Assembly: GCA_024235175.1 (NCBI GenBank)
Contig: JACKMX010000008.1
Coordinates: forward strand, 124,001-188,000
Reading direction: 5' to 3'
DNA length: 64,000 bases
Source of the DNA: Chromatiaceae bacterium
GTDB taxonomy: Bacteria > Pseudomonadota > Gammaproteobacteria > Chromatiales > Chromatiaceae
Made by a program: the position numbers and the translations under genes. Positions 17,176 through 26,410 of this stretch are shown piece after piece (the first letter of the stretch is position 1; each line of letters opens with the position of its first letter). The notes below the pieces were generated by a model. It was given only the letters and a program-made list of their open reading frames with translations. It searched no databases and was not told the DNA's origin.

Positions 17176-18153
17176 TTAGGTCGGCTGACTCTGGTGCTGA
17201 GCCTCCATTGCGTCAAGATAGCGCTCGGCGTCCAACGCCGCCATGCAGCCGGCACCAGCCGAAGTGATTGCCTGGCGATAGATATGATCCATCACATCAC
17301 CCGCAGCGAATACGCCATTGATACTGGTTCGGGTGGCATCGCCGTCAATGCCGCCCTTGACGGTCAGGTAGCCATGCTTCATCTCGAGCTGACCACTGAA
17401 AAGATCGGTATTCGGTTTATGCCCTATGGCGATAAAGACACCTTGCAGGTCGAACTCTTTGGTGCTGCCATCCTTTACATTTTTAATGCGCATCCCTGTA
17501 ACGCCGGTGTTATCACCTAACACCTCATCCAGTACGCTGTCCCAGGCGATTGTGACCTTACCGCTTTCGGCCTTCTCGAAGAGATGTTTCTGCAGGATTT
17601 TTTCCGCTCTCAATGCGTCTCGACGATGAACCAGTATCACTTCCGATGCGATATTGGCGAGATAGAGCGCCTCCTCCACAGCGGTGTTACCACCACCGAT
17701 GACTGCCACCCGCTGATTTTTGTAAAAAAAGCCATCACAGGTGGCACAAGCAGATACGCCGCGTCCCTTGAACGCCTCTTCGGACTCCATGCCAAGGTAC
17801 TGCGCGGATGCTCCGGTGGCGATGATCAGCGCATCGCAGGTATAAACGCCTGAATCTCCGGTCAGCGTGAAAGGTCTACTGCCCAGGTCCGCCTTGTTGA
17901 TGTGATCGAATATGACTTCGGTCTCGAATCTCTCCGCATGCTTTAGCATCCGCTCCATCAGCTCAGGGCCCTGGACGCCCTCCCAGTCGCCAGGCCAGTT
18001 ATCCACGTCAGTGGTGGTGGTCAACTGTCCTCCCTGCTCCATTCCGGTAATCAGCACCGGATTGAGATTGGCGCGTGCAGCATAAACCGCAGCAGTATAA
18101 CCGGCGGGGCCGGAGCCAAGTATAAGCAGGCGACAATGCTTTGTTTCACTCAT
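17176..18153 (-). CDS. trxB: Thioredoxin-disulfide reductase
   Basis: This FAD- and NADPH-dependent flavoenzyme reduces thioredoxin in the cytoplasm. It has GSGPAGYTAAVYAAR (FAD site, residues 13-27), the redox-active CATC at residues 136-139, GGGNTAVEEA (NADPH site) and the C-terminal FAD motif GVFAAGDVMDHIYRQA. The 325 residues fit the low-molecular-weight bacterial type. The gene is divergent from ftsK, the order seen around E. coli trxB-lrp-ftsK, though lrp is absent here. Confidence 0.97.
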   Translation of the reverse strand: MSETKHCRLLILGSGPAGYTAAVYAARANLNPVLITGMEQGGQLTTTTDVDNWPGDWEGVQGPELMERMLKHAERFETEVIFDHINKADLGSRPFTLTGDSGVYTCDALIIATGASAQYLGMESEEAFKGRGVSACATCDGFFYKNQRVAVIGGGNTAVEEALYLANIASEVILVHRRDALRAEKILQKHLFEKAESGKVTIAWDSVLDEVLGDNTGVTGMRIKNVKDGSTKEFDLQGVFIAIGHKPNTDLFSGQLEMKHGYLTVKGGIDGDATRTSINGVFAAGDVMDHIYRQAITSAGAGCMAALDAERYLDAMEAQHQSQPT

Positions 18154-18361
18154 GTATAATTACTCCCACGATAAGCCCCTGCAGGCTTCTGTAATAAATT
18201 AATATTTGTAACTATATAATATTACTGAAATTGCAAACAGGCACCTTTTATTGAAAGTCAGGTGCATGGTATTTATCAGGATCCGGTAAATGGTGTGAGA
18301 CCGGGAAAAAGCAGGCCCCAATGTGGCACGAGCCAATGCAAAAGAACAGGAAGAACCGGTG

Positions 18362-20617
18362 ATGCATATCGGGCGTCGATTGAGAGAGGGAGCGCTGTTG
18401 CTGCTTCTGGCGGTCGCTGCCTATTTTCTGTTGTCTCTGGCCAACTACTCACCGGAGGACCCGGGCTGGTCCTACACCGGATCCAGAGATCAGGTGGAGA
18501 ATGCCGGTGGTCCTCTTGGCGCCTGGTTTGCCGATGTGCTGCTCAACCTGTTCGGTCTTTTTGCCTATCTGTTTCCACTTATGATTGGTTGGAGCGGGTG
18601 GCTGCTGTTCAAAGAGCGCAATCCGGACGACAGCCTGAACATACATCTGTTCGCGCTGCGCTGGACGGGATTTTTGATTACTCTTACAGCCGGCTGTGCC
18701 ATTGCCTCAATGCATATTACCGAGGTTTCGTTTCCGGGCGGCGGTGGCGGGATTCTGGGGGCTTTCCTGCAGGAACTGCTTGTTTCCATGTTCAGCTTTG
18801 CTGGCAGCACCCTGCTGTTGCTGGCATTCTTCTTCAGCGGGTTCACGCTCTTCTCAGGTATCTCCTGGCTCTCTGTAATGGATGGGATTGGAGGCGGCCT
18901 GCTGCGGCTCTACCGCTATTCGATAACCACAGTCGATCGTTTGAGCGACTCAAGGAAAGCGCGCCAGATCAAGCGCCAACGCAATGAAACGTTCAAAGTC
19001 GAAACGAAAAAGATCGAAAAAAGAGCGCCGCTTAGAATCGAGCCGGTAATCAAAAAGGTGGAGAGCGGCAAAAGGGTGGAGAGGGAGCGTCAGGTGCCGA
19101 TGTTCGAAACATCGGCGAATGGAGACCTGCCTCCACTGGCGCTGCTGGATCCGGCGCAGCACAGCGGCAAGGGTATGTCGGACAAAGCGCTCGAGGCGAT
19201 GTCCAGGCAGGTTGAGATGAAGCTGCGCGACTTCAATGTGGAAGTTGAAGTGGTGGCCGTTTCTCCTGGTCCGGTGATCACGCTTTTCGAACTGCAGCTC
19301 GCACCCGGAACCAAGGCAAGTAAAATAACCAATCTCTCCCGCGATCTGGCCAGGGCGCTATCCACCATCAGCGTGCGTGTGGTTGAGGTCATCCCTGGGA
19401 AATCGGTTATCGGCCTGGAAATACCGCATGAAAACCGAGAGATGGTCTACCTCAGCGAAGTGCTGCAGTCGGCGGTATACGAAAATGCAAAATCCCCTCT
19501 GACCATTGCGCTGGGAAAGGATATTGCCGGTAATCCGGTGGTGGTGAATCTGGCGAAAATGCCGCACGTACTGGTTGCAGGCACTACAGGTTCGGGTAAA
19601 TCGGTGGCGATCAACGCGATGATACTCAGCCTGCTTTACAAAGCATCGCCAAAAGAAGTGCGCCTGATAATGGTCGATCCGAAGATGCTGGAGCTTTCCG
19701 TGTACGAAGGCATTCCCCATCTGTTGACACCGGTGGTGACCGACATGAAAGAAGCCGCAAATGCGCTGCGCTGGTGCGTTGTGGAGATGGACCGGCGATA
19801 TCGTCTCATGGCGGCCCTTGGTGTGCGCAATATCGTGGGTTACAACAAAAAGGTGAAAGAGGCTGCGGCCGGCGGCTCTCCCATACCTGACCCCCTGTTC
19901 AAACCCAACCCTCTTGCAGAGGATCAGGAGGTACCTGATCTCGCCCCGCTCCCCTACATCGTTATCATTATCGACGAACTGGCGGATATGATGATGGTGG
20001 TGGGCAAGAAGGTGGAAGAGCTGATTGCCCGGCTGGCACAGAAAGCCCGTGCATCGGGTATTCACCTGCTGCTGGCGACCCAGCGCCCATCGGTGGATGT
20101 GATAACCGGCCTGATAAAGGCCAACATTCCGACCAGGATCGCGTTTCAGGTCTCATCCCGCATCGACTCCCGCACCATTCTCGATCAGATGGGCGCCGAG
20201 CATCTGCTGGGCAACGGCGATATGCTCTATCTGCCGCCCGGGGTCAGCATTCCCCAGCGTCTGCACGGCGCTTTCGTTGATGACAACGAGGTGCATCGGG
20301 TGGTTGCTCATCTGCAGAAAATGGGCGAGCCTGACTATATCGACGATATAGTGCGGGAACCAAGCGAGGTTATTCCTGGTCTATCGGATGACTACGGAGG
20401 CGGCAATGTCGAGGAGTCGGACCCGCTGTACGATGAGGCGGTACGGATCGTGACCGAATCGCGGCGAGCCTCGATTTCCGGTGTGCAGCGGCGCCTGAAA
20501 ATCGGTTATAACCGTGCTGCCAGACTGGTTGAAGAGATGGAGCGGACCGGGGTTGTAAGCATGGCCCAGTCGAACGGCAACAGAGAAGTGCTGGCGCCGC
20601 CCCCGCCGGATATCTGA
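18362..20617 (+). CDS. ftsK: DNA translocase FtsK, short-linker form
   Basis: FtsK anchors at the septum and pumps chromosome ends toward XerCD/dif. About 751 residues hold four N-terminal membrane helices (to about residue 170), a short basic linker, the alpha-beta motor with Walker A GTTGSGKS at residues 407-414, and the C-terminal gamma winged helix (SISGVQRRLKIGYNRAARLVEEME) that reads KOPS. The linker is far shorter than in E. coli. ATG 18362 has AGGAAG eight bases upstream; GTG 18323 is the upstream alternative. Confidence 0.95.
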   Translation: MHIGRRLREGALLLLLAVAAYFLLSLANYSPEDPGWSYTGSRDQVENAGGPLGAWFADVLLNLFGLFAYLFPLMIGWSGWLLFKERNPDDSLNIHLFALRWTGFLITLTAGCAIASMHITEVSFPGGGGGILGAFLQELLVSMFSFAGSTLLLLAFFFSGFTLFSGISWLSVMDGIGGGLLRLYRYSITTVDRLSDSRKARQIKRQRNETFKVETKKIEKRAPLRIEPVIKKVESGKRVERERQVPMFETSANGDLPPLALLDPAQHSGKGMSDKALEAMSRQVEMKLRDFNVEVEVVAVSPGPVITLFELQLAPGTKASKITNLSRDLARALSTISVRVVEVIPGKSVIGLEIPHENREMVYLSEVLQSAVYENAKSPLTIALGKDIAGNPVVVNLAKMPHVLVAGTTGSGKSVAINAMILSLLYKASPKEVRLIMVDPKMLELSVYEGIPHLLTPVVTDMKEAANALRWCVVEMDRRYRLMAALGVRNIVGYNKKVKEAAAGGSPIPDPLFKPNPLAEDQEVPDLAPLPYIVIIIDELADMMMVVGKKVEELIARLAQKARASGIHLLLATQRPSVDVITGLIKANIPTRIAFQVSSRIDSRTILDQMGAEHLLGNGDMLYLPPGVSIPQRLHGAFVDDNEVHRVVAHLQKMGEPDYIDDIVREPSEVIPGLSDDYGGGNVEESDPLYDEAVRIVTESRRASISGVQRRLKIGYNRAARLVEEMERTGVVSMAQSNGNREVLAPPPPDI

Positions 20618-20658
20618 TTCGACTTCCCGTTGTGGCAAAACTCCTCTCCCCTGCATTA

Positions 20659-20733
20659 AGGAAGGTGTCGTAAAAGGTTTTATCCCTTCTCCCTCGAAGG
20701 GAGAAGGGATAAAACCTTTTACGACACCTTCCT
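20659..20733. repeat. Large perfect palindrome (36-bp arms), intergenic hairpin element
   Basis: A 36-base left arm (20659-20694), a 3-base CGA loop and a perfectly complementary right arm (20698-20733) lie between ftsK and lolA. The core is CTCCCTCGAAGGGAG. A degenerate relative is found at 30725-30780 and a weaker one at 22795-22856, so this is a dispersed palindromic repeat family rather than a simple terminator. Confidence 0.9.
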
Positions 20734-20817
20734 AAGTCGGAGGGGATTTTACGTTGCGAATGGATCCTGAATTGGAGATGGGGAGTGCTATCTGCAGGAA
20801 ATGGACACGAGATAAAC

Positions 20818-21447
20818 ATGCGCCTGATTATTCATTTGCGTTTCCTGCTTGCCGGCGTTGCTGCATTGCTCAGCTTTGGTTTGGATGCCGCCGGCGGCTC
20901 TGAGCAGTTGCACCGCTTTTTGACCGGAATCACCAGCCTCGAAGCCAGATTCGAACAGTCTGTTCTAAATGAAGAGCACACACAGGCTATTCGATCGCAG
21001 GGGATTTTCTACCTGGAGCGGCCCAACAAGTTCCGCTGGGATTACAGCGAACCCGAGTCGCAGCAGATTGTCGCCGACGGAAGGCAGGTGTGGTTGTACG
21101 ATGCCGAGTTGAAGCAGGTCAGCGTGCAGAATCAGAATAGCGCTTTGCAGGGTACACCGGCGCTGCTGCTGATAAGCGGCGATCCGGTGGAAAACAGCTT
21201 TGAGGTGATAGATATAGGCCGCCGGCAGGATATGGATTGGGTTGAGTTGATACCCAGGGATGCCGAGAGTCAGTTTGTCCGGGTGCTGCTGGCTTTTTTC
21301 AATGGTGATCTGCTGCGCATGGAGATGGCGGATAAGTTCGGTCAGGTGACCCGTTTTCAGTTCCTGGATATTAAGCACAATCCAACCTTCAAGAGCACCT
21401 TTTTCCAGTTCGTTCCACCACGCGACGTGGACATATACAATCGTTAG
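20818..21447 (+). CDS. lolA: Outer-membrane lipoprotein carrier protein LolA
   Basis: LolA shuttles lipoproteins from the LolCDE complex across the periplasm to LolB. The 209-residue protein has a signal peptide (MRLIIHLRFLLAGVAALLSF...) and the typical LolA sequence FLTGITSLEARFEQSV, then FRWDYSEPESQQIVADGRQVWLYD with the conserved arginine of the hydrophobic cavity. Its place between ftsK and rarA is the standard gammaproteobacterial position. ATG 20818 starts the signal peptide; the open frame to 20785 adds a polar leader. Confidence 0.95.
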   Translation: MRLIIHLRFLLAGVAALLSFGLDAAGGSEQLHRFLTGITSLEARFEQSVLNEEHTQAIRSQGIFYLERPNKFRWDYSEPESQQIVADGRQVWLYDAELKQVSVQNQNSALQGTPALLLISGDPVENSFEVIDIGRRQDMDWVELIPRDAESQFVRVLLAFFNGDLLRMEMADKFGQVTRFQFLDIKHNPTFKSTFFQFVPPRDVDIYNR

Positions 21448-21455
21448 ATAGAGCC

Positions 21456-22784
21456 ATGCCTGAAAGCGATCTATTTGACAACAGCCGTGCACTGGAAAAC
21501 AGGCCACTGGCGGATCGCATGCGCCCACGCAATCTCGATGAGTTCAGTGGCCAGGCGCATATCGTGGGACAGGGCAAGCCGCTGCGCAGCGCGATCCAGT
21601 CGGACCGCGTTCATTCGATGGTGCTGTGGGGTCCTCCTGGAACGGGAAAAACCACGCTGGCGAGTCTCATAGCCAGCCACTCAGGCGCAAAGTTTCTGAA
21701 GCTGTCCGCGGTGCTGGCCGGCGTCAGGGATATACGTGCGGCTGTGGATGAGGCGCGAAGTATTCGAAAAAGTGAGGAGCGCGGCACACTGCTGTTCATC
21801 GATGAGGTGCACCGATTCAACAAAGGGCAGCAGGATGCCCTGTTGCCCCATGTGGAGGATGGAACGTTGGTTTTCGTTGGTGCCACCACGGAAAATCCCT
21901 CATTCGAATTGAACAATGCCCTGCTGTCACGTGCCAGAACCTATGTATTAAGGCGCCTTGAACCAAGTGACCTGTCACAAGTGATCGAGCGGGCGCTTGC
22001 CGACAGAGAACGGGGATTGGGCGACAGGGAGTTGACGTTGACACCGGAATCACGTGAGCTGATCGCGCAGGCAGCCGACGGCGATGCACGACGCGCATTG
22101 AATCTGCTGGAGATCGCTGCCGATCTCTGCGACGGAAACAAGATAGACCGGCAGATCGTGAGTGAGGTCGTCGGGGGCAATCTGCGCCGCTTCGACAAAG
22201 GTGGTGAGGTGTTCTACGACCAGATTTCCGCGCTGCATAAATCGGTCAGGGGTTCTGCGCCGGATGCCGCGCTCTACTGGCTTTGCCGTATGATCGATGG
22301 CGGATGCGATCCAATCTATATTGCCCGCCGGGTGCTGCGCATGGCGTCGGAGGATATCGGAAATGCCGATCCGCGTGCACTGGAGATCGCGCTCAACGCC
22401 TGGGAGGTTCAGCTGCGACTCGGCAGCCCGGAGGGTGAACTGGCACTGGCTCAGGCAGTTATTTATCTGGCTGCCGCACCCAAGAGTAATGCGGTTTACA
22501 AGGCTTACGACAGCGCCATGGAAGATGTCCGCAATGGCGGCTCGGAAGAGGTTCCATTGCACCTGCGCAACGCACCGACGCGCCTGATGAAGGAGTTGGG
22601 ATATGGCAAGGCGTACCGTTATGCCCACGACGAGACCGACGCATACGCCGCAGGGGAGTGCTATTTCCCCGACGGCATGACCCCGCGCAGTTATTATCAG
22701 CCGGTAGCACGGGGGCTGGAGATCAGGATTGCAGAAAAGATGGCTCGCCTGAGAGAATTGGACCGCAAATACAGGGAGAAGTAG
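21456..22784 (+). CDS. rarA: Replication-associated recombination protein A (RarA/MgsA)
   Basis: This AAA+ ATPase of the clamp-loader family acts at stalled replication forks. Over 442 residues it shows Walker A GPPGTGKTT (residues 59-67), Walker B LLFIDEVHRFNKGQQDALLPHVE, sensor 1 FVGATTENPSFELN, and the C-terminal MgsA tetramerisation part with YWLCRMIDGGCDPIYIARR. The start lies 8 bases after lolA, so the two are probably co-transcribed. Confidence 0.95.
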   Translation: MPESDLFDNSRALENRPLADRMRPRNLDEFSGQAHIVGQGKPLRSAIQSDRVHSMVLWGPPGTGKTTLASLIASHSGAKFLKLSAVLAGVRDIRAAVDEARSIRKSEERGTLLFIDEVHRFNKGQQDALLPHVEDGTLVFVGATTENPSFELNNALLSRARTYVLRRLEPSDLSQVIERALADRERGLGDRELTLTPESRELIAQAADGDARRALNLLEIAADLCDGNKIDRQIVSEVVGGNLRRFDKGGEVFYDQISALHKSVRGSAPDAALYWLCRMIDGGCDPIYIARRVLRMASEDIGNADPRALEIALNAWEVQLRLGSPEGELALAQAVIYLAAAPKSNAVYKAYDSAMEDVRNGGSEEVPLHLRNAPTRLMKELGYGKAYRYAHDETDAYAAGECYFPDGMTPRSYYQPVARGLEIRIAEKMARLRELDRKYREK

Positions 22785-22794
22785 TCAGGATTAT

Positions 22795-22856
22795 CCCCTC
22801 CTTGATGGGGTTTTGCGATACCCTCCCTGAGGGAGGGGAGGGATGCGTTGAATACC
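22795..22856. repeat. Degenerate member of the hairpin family, upstream of crcB
   Basis: On the minus strand the segment AGGGTATCGCAAAA closely follows AGGGTGTCGCAAAA of the 30725 copy, and next to it lies a CCTCCCTGAGGGAGG palindrome, like the CTCCCTCGAAGGGAG core of the other copies. Similarity is weak outside these parts. It does not match the fluoride-riboswitch pattern that sometimes precedes crcB. Confidence 0.5.
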
Positions 22857-22924
22857 CTTCGGCTCGTTCCAATAGGCGACTCCGTGTAAAATGAACAACT
22901 TATCCGTTTATCGGGAGATTAGGC

Positions 22925-23299
22925 TTGACCCAAATAATTTCCATCGCCGCGGGCGGAGCAGTAGGCGCGCTTTTGCGTTTCTGGGTCTCGAACGGGGTTT
23001 ATGCACTGCTTGGACGCGGTTTCCCCTACGGCACGCTTGCAGTCAACGTCATTGGATCGCTGGCGATGGGACTGTTGTACGTCTTTTTTCTGGAGAGAAT
23101 GACAGTGAGCGCCGAATTGAGAGGTGCCGTGCTGATCGGGCTGCTCGGTTCTTTCACCACCTTCTCCACTTTCTCCATCGAAACACTGAACCTGATCGAA
23201 CAGGCTGACTTCATGAAGGCCGGGCTCAATATGTTGCTCTCTCTGTTTGCCTGCCTGATGGCAGCCTGGTTCGGTTTGGTGGTCGGGAGGCAGATATGA
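22925..23299 (+). CDS. crcB: Fluoride efflux channel CrcB/Fluc
   Basis: The 124-residue protein has four membrane helices and the Fluc signatures GGAVGALLRFW, GTLAVNVIGSLAMG with the pore asparagine, and GLLGSFTTFSTFSIE with the pore Phe/Thr track. Fluc forms dual-topology dimers that export fluoride. The start is TTG 22925, with GGGAGA upstream, because no ATG precedes the family N-terminus. The stop overlaps the next gene by ATGA. Confidence 0.93.
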   Translation: MTQIISIAAGGAVGALLRFWVSNGVYALLGRGFPYGTLAVNVIGSLAMGLLYVFFLERMTVSAELRGAVLIGLLGSFTTFSTFSIETLNLIEQADFMKAGLNMLLSLFACLMAAWFGLVVGRQI

Positions 23300-23619
23300 A
23301 CAGAACGGGAGTCACCATGGTACGTATTTATGTAAACGAGGGTCAGCATCAGTTTAAGCGCCTTATGGCGCTGTTGCATGACGAGGAGAAAGTGGCAGGC
23401 GTAACCGCATTTCGCGGCATTGCCGGATTTGGACAGTCGGGCAGGATGCACTCGTCGACACTGCTCGACATATCCCTCGATCTTCCGCTGATCCTCGAAT
23501 TTTTCGACCGGCCGGACAAAGTGGAATCCGTGCTCGATCAGCTGAATTCCTTTATACCCCCGGGCCATATTGTCAGTTGGTCCGCAACAGTGAACAGTGG
23601 TGATACAGAAGATGCTTGA
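23296..23619 (+). CDS. DUF190 family protein
   Basis: The 107-residue protein matches the DUF190 pattern: VRIYVNEGQHQFKRLMALL, then VAGVTAFRGIAGFGQSGRMH and a closing PLILEFFDRPDKVESVL segment. The fold is PII-like. These genes are often found next to crcB, and here the start codon overlaps the crcB stop (ATGA), so a role tied to fluoride resistance is likely but not proven. The end overlaps the serS start by 8 bases. A second possible start is ATG 23320 (MVRIYV). Confidence 0.88.
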   Translation: MNRTGVTMVRIYVNEGQHQFKRLMALLHDEEKVAGVTAFRGIAGFGQSGRMHSSTLLDISLDLPLILEFFDRPDKVESVLDQLNSFIPPGHIVSWSATVNSGDTEDA

Positions 23620-24886
23620 CCCAAGATTGTTGAGAAGTGAACTGCAGGAGACGGCGGAAAGGCTGGCGCGCCGTGGCTTGAAACTGGATGTGGGGGCTAT
23701 ATCCGCGCTGGAGTCCAGCCGCAAGCAACTCCAGGTGGAAGTTCAGGAGCTGCAGAATCTGCGCAACAACCGCTCCAAACAGATTGGCAAGGCGAAGGCG
23801 TCAGGGGAGAACATCCAGCCGCTGCTCGATGAGGTGGCTGGATTCGGCGACCAGATGAAACAGATCGAAGAGAGGCTGGCGGGTATTCAGGCGGAGCTGC
23901 AGGCCATCGTCATGCGTATTCCCAATATTCCTGATGAGAGTGTCCCGACCGGCAGTGACGAAAGCGATAATCGGGAGGAGAGACGTTGGGGCACGCCGCC
24001 GGAATTCGATTTCGAAGTGAGGGACCATGTCGATCTGGGTGTCGGCGGCGGCTGGATTGATTTCGAAGCGGCCGCGAAAATCACCGGTGCCCGCTTCGTG
24101 ACATTGCAGGGATCCATGGCCAGACTGCAGAGGGCACTGGCCCAGTTCATGCTCGACACCCACACCCAGCTGCACGGATACCGTGAGACTTACGTTCCAT
24201 TCATGGTCAATGCGGACAGTCTGCGTGGCACGGGACAGCTGCCCAAGTTTGAACAGGACCTGTTTCACCTGAGCGGTGACCTGGATTTCTATCTGATCCC
24301 CACCGCTGAGGTGCCGGTTACCAATCTGGTGCGGGACACTATCATCGAAGATGTGAATATGCCGTGCCGCTGGGTGGCGCAGACTCCCTGTTTCCGCAGT
24401 GAGGCCGGCTCCCATGGAAAGGATACCCGAGGCATGATTCGCCAGCATCAGTTCGAAAAGGTGGAGCTGGTACAGATTGTGCGGCCATCGGACTCCTTTC
24501 AGGCATTGGAGGAGTTGACCGGGCATGCGGAAACGATTCTGCAGAAGCTGAATCTACCCTATCGTGTGGTCACCCTCTGCACCGGCGATCTGGGCTTCTC
24601 TGCCACCAAGACCTACGATATCGAGGTTTGGCTGCCGGGTCAGAATGCCTATCGCGAGATCTCATCCTGCTCCAGTTTTGGCGATTTCCAGGCACGCAGA
24701 ATGCAGGCGCGCTGGCGCAATCCCGAAACCGGTAAACCGGAACTGGTGCATACACTGAACGGGTCGGGACTCGCTGTGGGACGAACCCTGGTGGCTGTAG
24801 TGGAGAACTACCAGCAGGCGGACGGTACCATTCGCATCCCCGAGGTGTTAAAGCCCTATATGGCAGGGATGGAGTTACTGGAGTGA
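23612..24886 (+). CDS. serS: Seryl-tRNA synthetase
   Basis: This class II synthetase charges tRNA-Ser and tRNA-Sec. The 424 residues comprise an N-terminal antiparallel coiled-coil arm (about residues 1-105) that grips the tRNA long arm, and the catalytic core with motif 2 FRSEAGSHGKDTRGMIRQHQF and motif 3 NGSGLAVGRTLVAVVENYQ. ATG 23612 gives the family start MLDPRLLR; GTG 23597 is upstream in frame. The order rarA ... serS is conserved in the class. Confidence 0.96.
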   Translation: MLDPRLLRSELQETAERLARRGLKLDVGAISALESSRKQLQVEVQELQNLRNNRSKQIGKAKASGENIQPLLDEVAGFGDQMKQIEERLAGIQAELQAIVMRIPNIPDESVPTGSDESDNREERRWGTPPEFDFEVRDHVDLGVGGGWIDFEAAAKITGARFVTLQGSMARLQRALAQFMLDTHTQLHGYRETYVPFMVNADSLRGTGQLPKFEQDLFHLSGDLDFYLIPTAEVPVTNLVRDTIIEDVNMPCRWVAQTPCFRSEAGSHGKDTRGMIRQHQFEKVELVQIVRPSDSFQALEELTGHAETILQKLNLPYRVVTLCTGDLGFSATKTYDIEVWLPGQNAYREISSCSSFGDFQARRMQARWRNPETGKPELVHTLNGSGLAVGRTLVAVVENYQQADGTIRIPEVLKPYMAGMELLE

Positions 24887-25963
24887 AGGAGTACTACCGC
24901 CACTGCCGAGAGTCTGGAAAAAGTTACCCACTGCAATCGCCAGCGTCGCGGAACGCTCCGGAGTCCGCAGAATCTTGAGCAGCGGTTCGCGCATGCCGGG
25001 GATGAACAGAAGATCGGCCAGGCACCGATCGAAGAAGGGTTGTCCCTCGTTGTTGCATGCAAGCCGCTCCAGGAATGCGGTCGCAAGGGAATTCTCCGAC
25101 AATGACTCCCAGGCTCGGCCGCTGATGGCAGCGAGAACCGTAGTATTTTCCGCTACGGGCGACGCCAGCACATCGCGGAGCAGCTGCTGGCGAAGTGTCA
25201 CCGAGCGCGACCTGGAGACTCCTCTGACGGCAGCGGCAATGACACCGGTCGATGGATGTTCCCGTTGCAGTTGGTTTTGGGTCAGGCTAAGCAGTGCGTT
25301 TGCCAGTTTCACCGAAACCTTCTCATTTTCCAGGCAGTGACAAATCGCCTCCATCGGAGCGATCGGCAGCTGTGGCAGCGCTTCGATCAGCATGCGCTCG
25401 TGCCCTTCATCCTCCAGGCGTGCAGCAATATCGGCTATGCCCTGGTAGCCGACGAAAGACCACTGATCCCAGCCCAGATCACCCCTAAAATAGGCAAGTG
25501 CATGTTCAAAGTATCTGGAGGCAGGTTTTTTCAGCAGGCGTGAAATCCTGGCATGGAATATCGCCAGGCGGTCGTCCCGCGGCTTGAAGCCGTAGGGGTT
25601 CCCCTCCAGCGCCGTAGCTATCTGGCCTGCATGATCCCGACTGCTCAGATCTGAGCCCACATGTTCCACCAGTCGGTGCATGAAATCGTCACGTGCTGCC
25701 TGGTTGAGCTTCGCCTGCTCGTCCAATGGAAATCTGAGGAACCATACAAAGGGTTCCCGGTTCGCTTTTCTATCCTGGAACAGCAGAGCCAGCCAGGCTT
25801 GCCGGTTCAGTGGGGCAGGGTAAGGCAGCTGATTTCTTTCAAAGCTCAGAAAATGGTCGCGAGTAATTTTGACTATCCGGCGTCCCATGTCGAACAGACG
25901 CAAGTGGGCGCCGGTGCCGGCCAGGAATTGCAGCAGCGTACCAATCTGATCCGTGCTGTACAC
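24875..25963 (-). CDS. DUF3549-like protein
   Basis: The 362-residue protein has no signal peptide or membrane helix. Its layout (QIGTLLQFLAGTGAHLRLFDMGRR at the start, then PLNRQAWLALLF and many short helical pairs) resembles the gammaproteobacterial DUF3549 family as I remember it; I cannot confirm this without a search. The C-terminal two-thirds look like helical repeats. Function is unknown. Its 3' end overlaps the end of serS by 12 bases in the opposite direction, and it lies 3 bases downstream of ycgN. Confidence 0.75.
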   Translation of the reverse strand: MYSTDQIGTLLQFLAGTGAHLRLFDMGRRIVKITRDHFLSFERNQLPYPAPLNRQAWLALLFQDRKANREPFVWFLRFPLDEQAKLNQAARDDFMHRLVEHVGSDLSSRDHAGQIATALEGNPYGFKPRDDRLAIFHARISRLLKKPASRYFEHALAYFRGDLGWDQWSFVGYQGIADIAARLEDEGHERMLIEALPQLPIAPMEAICHCLENEKVSVKLANALLSLTQNQLQREHPSTGVIAAAVRGVSRSRSVTLRQQLLRDVLASPVAENTTVLAAISGRAWESLSENSLATAFLERLACNNEGQPFFDRCLADLLFIPGMREPLLKILRTPERSATLAIAVGNFFQTLGSGGSTPSLQ

Positions 25964-25966
25964 CTG

Positions 25967-26410
25967 TTATCTGACCCAATCGATCAAATGGTGTTCGAGG
26001 TCGTTTGCTTCGATTTCACAGATAACCCGTCCTCCGATGAAATTTCCTGAGCTGACCACTGTTTCCGGGTCGCCCGACACCAACGGATGCCACCAAGGTA
26101 GAGTCTTATGCTCGGCCAGCAGGCGATAGGCGCAGCTTTCCGGCAGCCAGTAGGGGTCTTTTAAAAGATCGGGCGTCACCCTGACACAGTCAGGTACATT
26201 GCGGGAGCGGTTGGGGTAGTCGCGGCACTCTCCACTCTTCTGATCGAGGTAACGGCAACAGACGTTGGTAAACTGTATCTTCCGTGTTTTTTGCTCTTCA
26301 AAACGGTGCAGGCAGCACTTGGCACAGCGGTCGCAAAGCGCTTCCCACTGAGTGTCGTTCAGTGCCTCCAACGGGGTGGTTTTCCAGAAATCAGGGTCAG
26401 AAATCAGCAT
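25967..26410 (-). CDS. ycgN: YcgN family cysteine-cluster protein
   Basis: This 147-residue member of the UPF0260/YkgJ-type group carries the cysteine cluster CDRCAKCC near residue 28, then CCRYLDQKSGECRDYPNR and VPDCVRV, together expected to hold a metal or iron-sulfur centre. DPDFWKTTPLEALNDTQWEALC at the N-terminus is characteristic of YcgN. Biochemical function is unknown. It is upstream of the DUF3549-like gene by 3 bases and probably in one transcript with it. Confidence 0.9.
   Translation of the reverse strand: MLISDPDFWKTTPLEALNDTQWEALCDRCAKCCLHRFEEQKTRKIQFTNVCCRYLDQKSGECRDYPNRSRNVPDCVRVTPDLLKDPYWLPESCAYRLLAEHKTLPWWHPLVSGDPETVVSSGNFIGGRVICEIEANDLEHHLIDWVR

Noticed and set aside
22785..22924. 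Fluoride riboswitch upstream of crcB
   Set aside because: The expected crcB RNA core and pseudoknot bases are not visible; the segment is better explained as a degenerate hairpin repeat.
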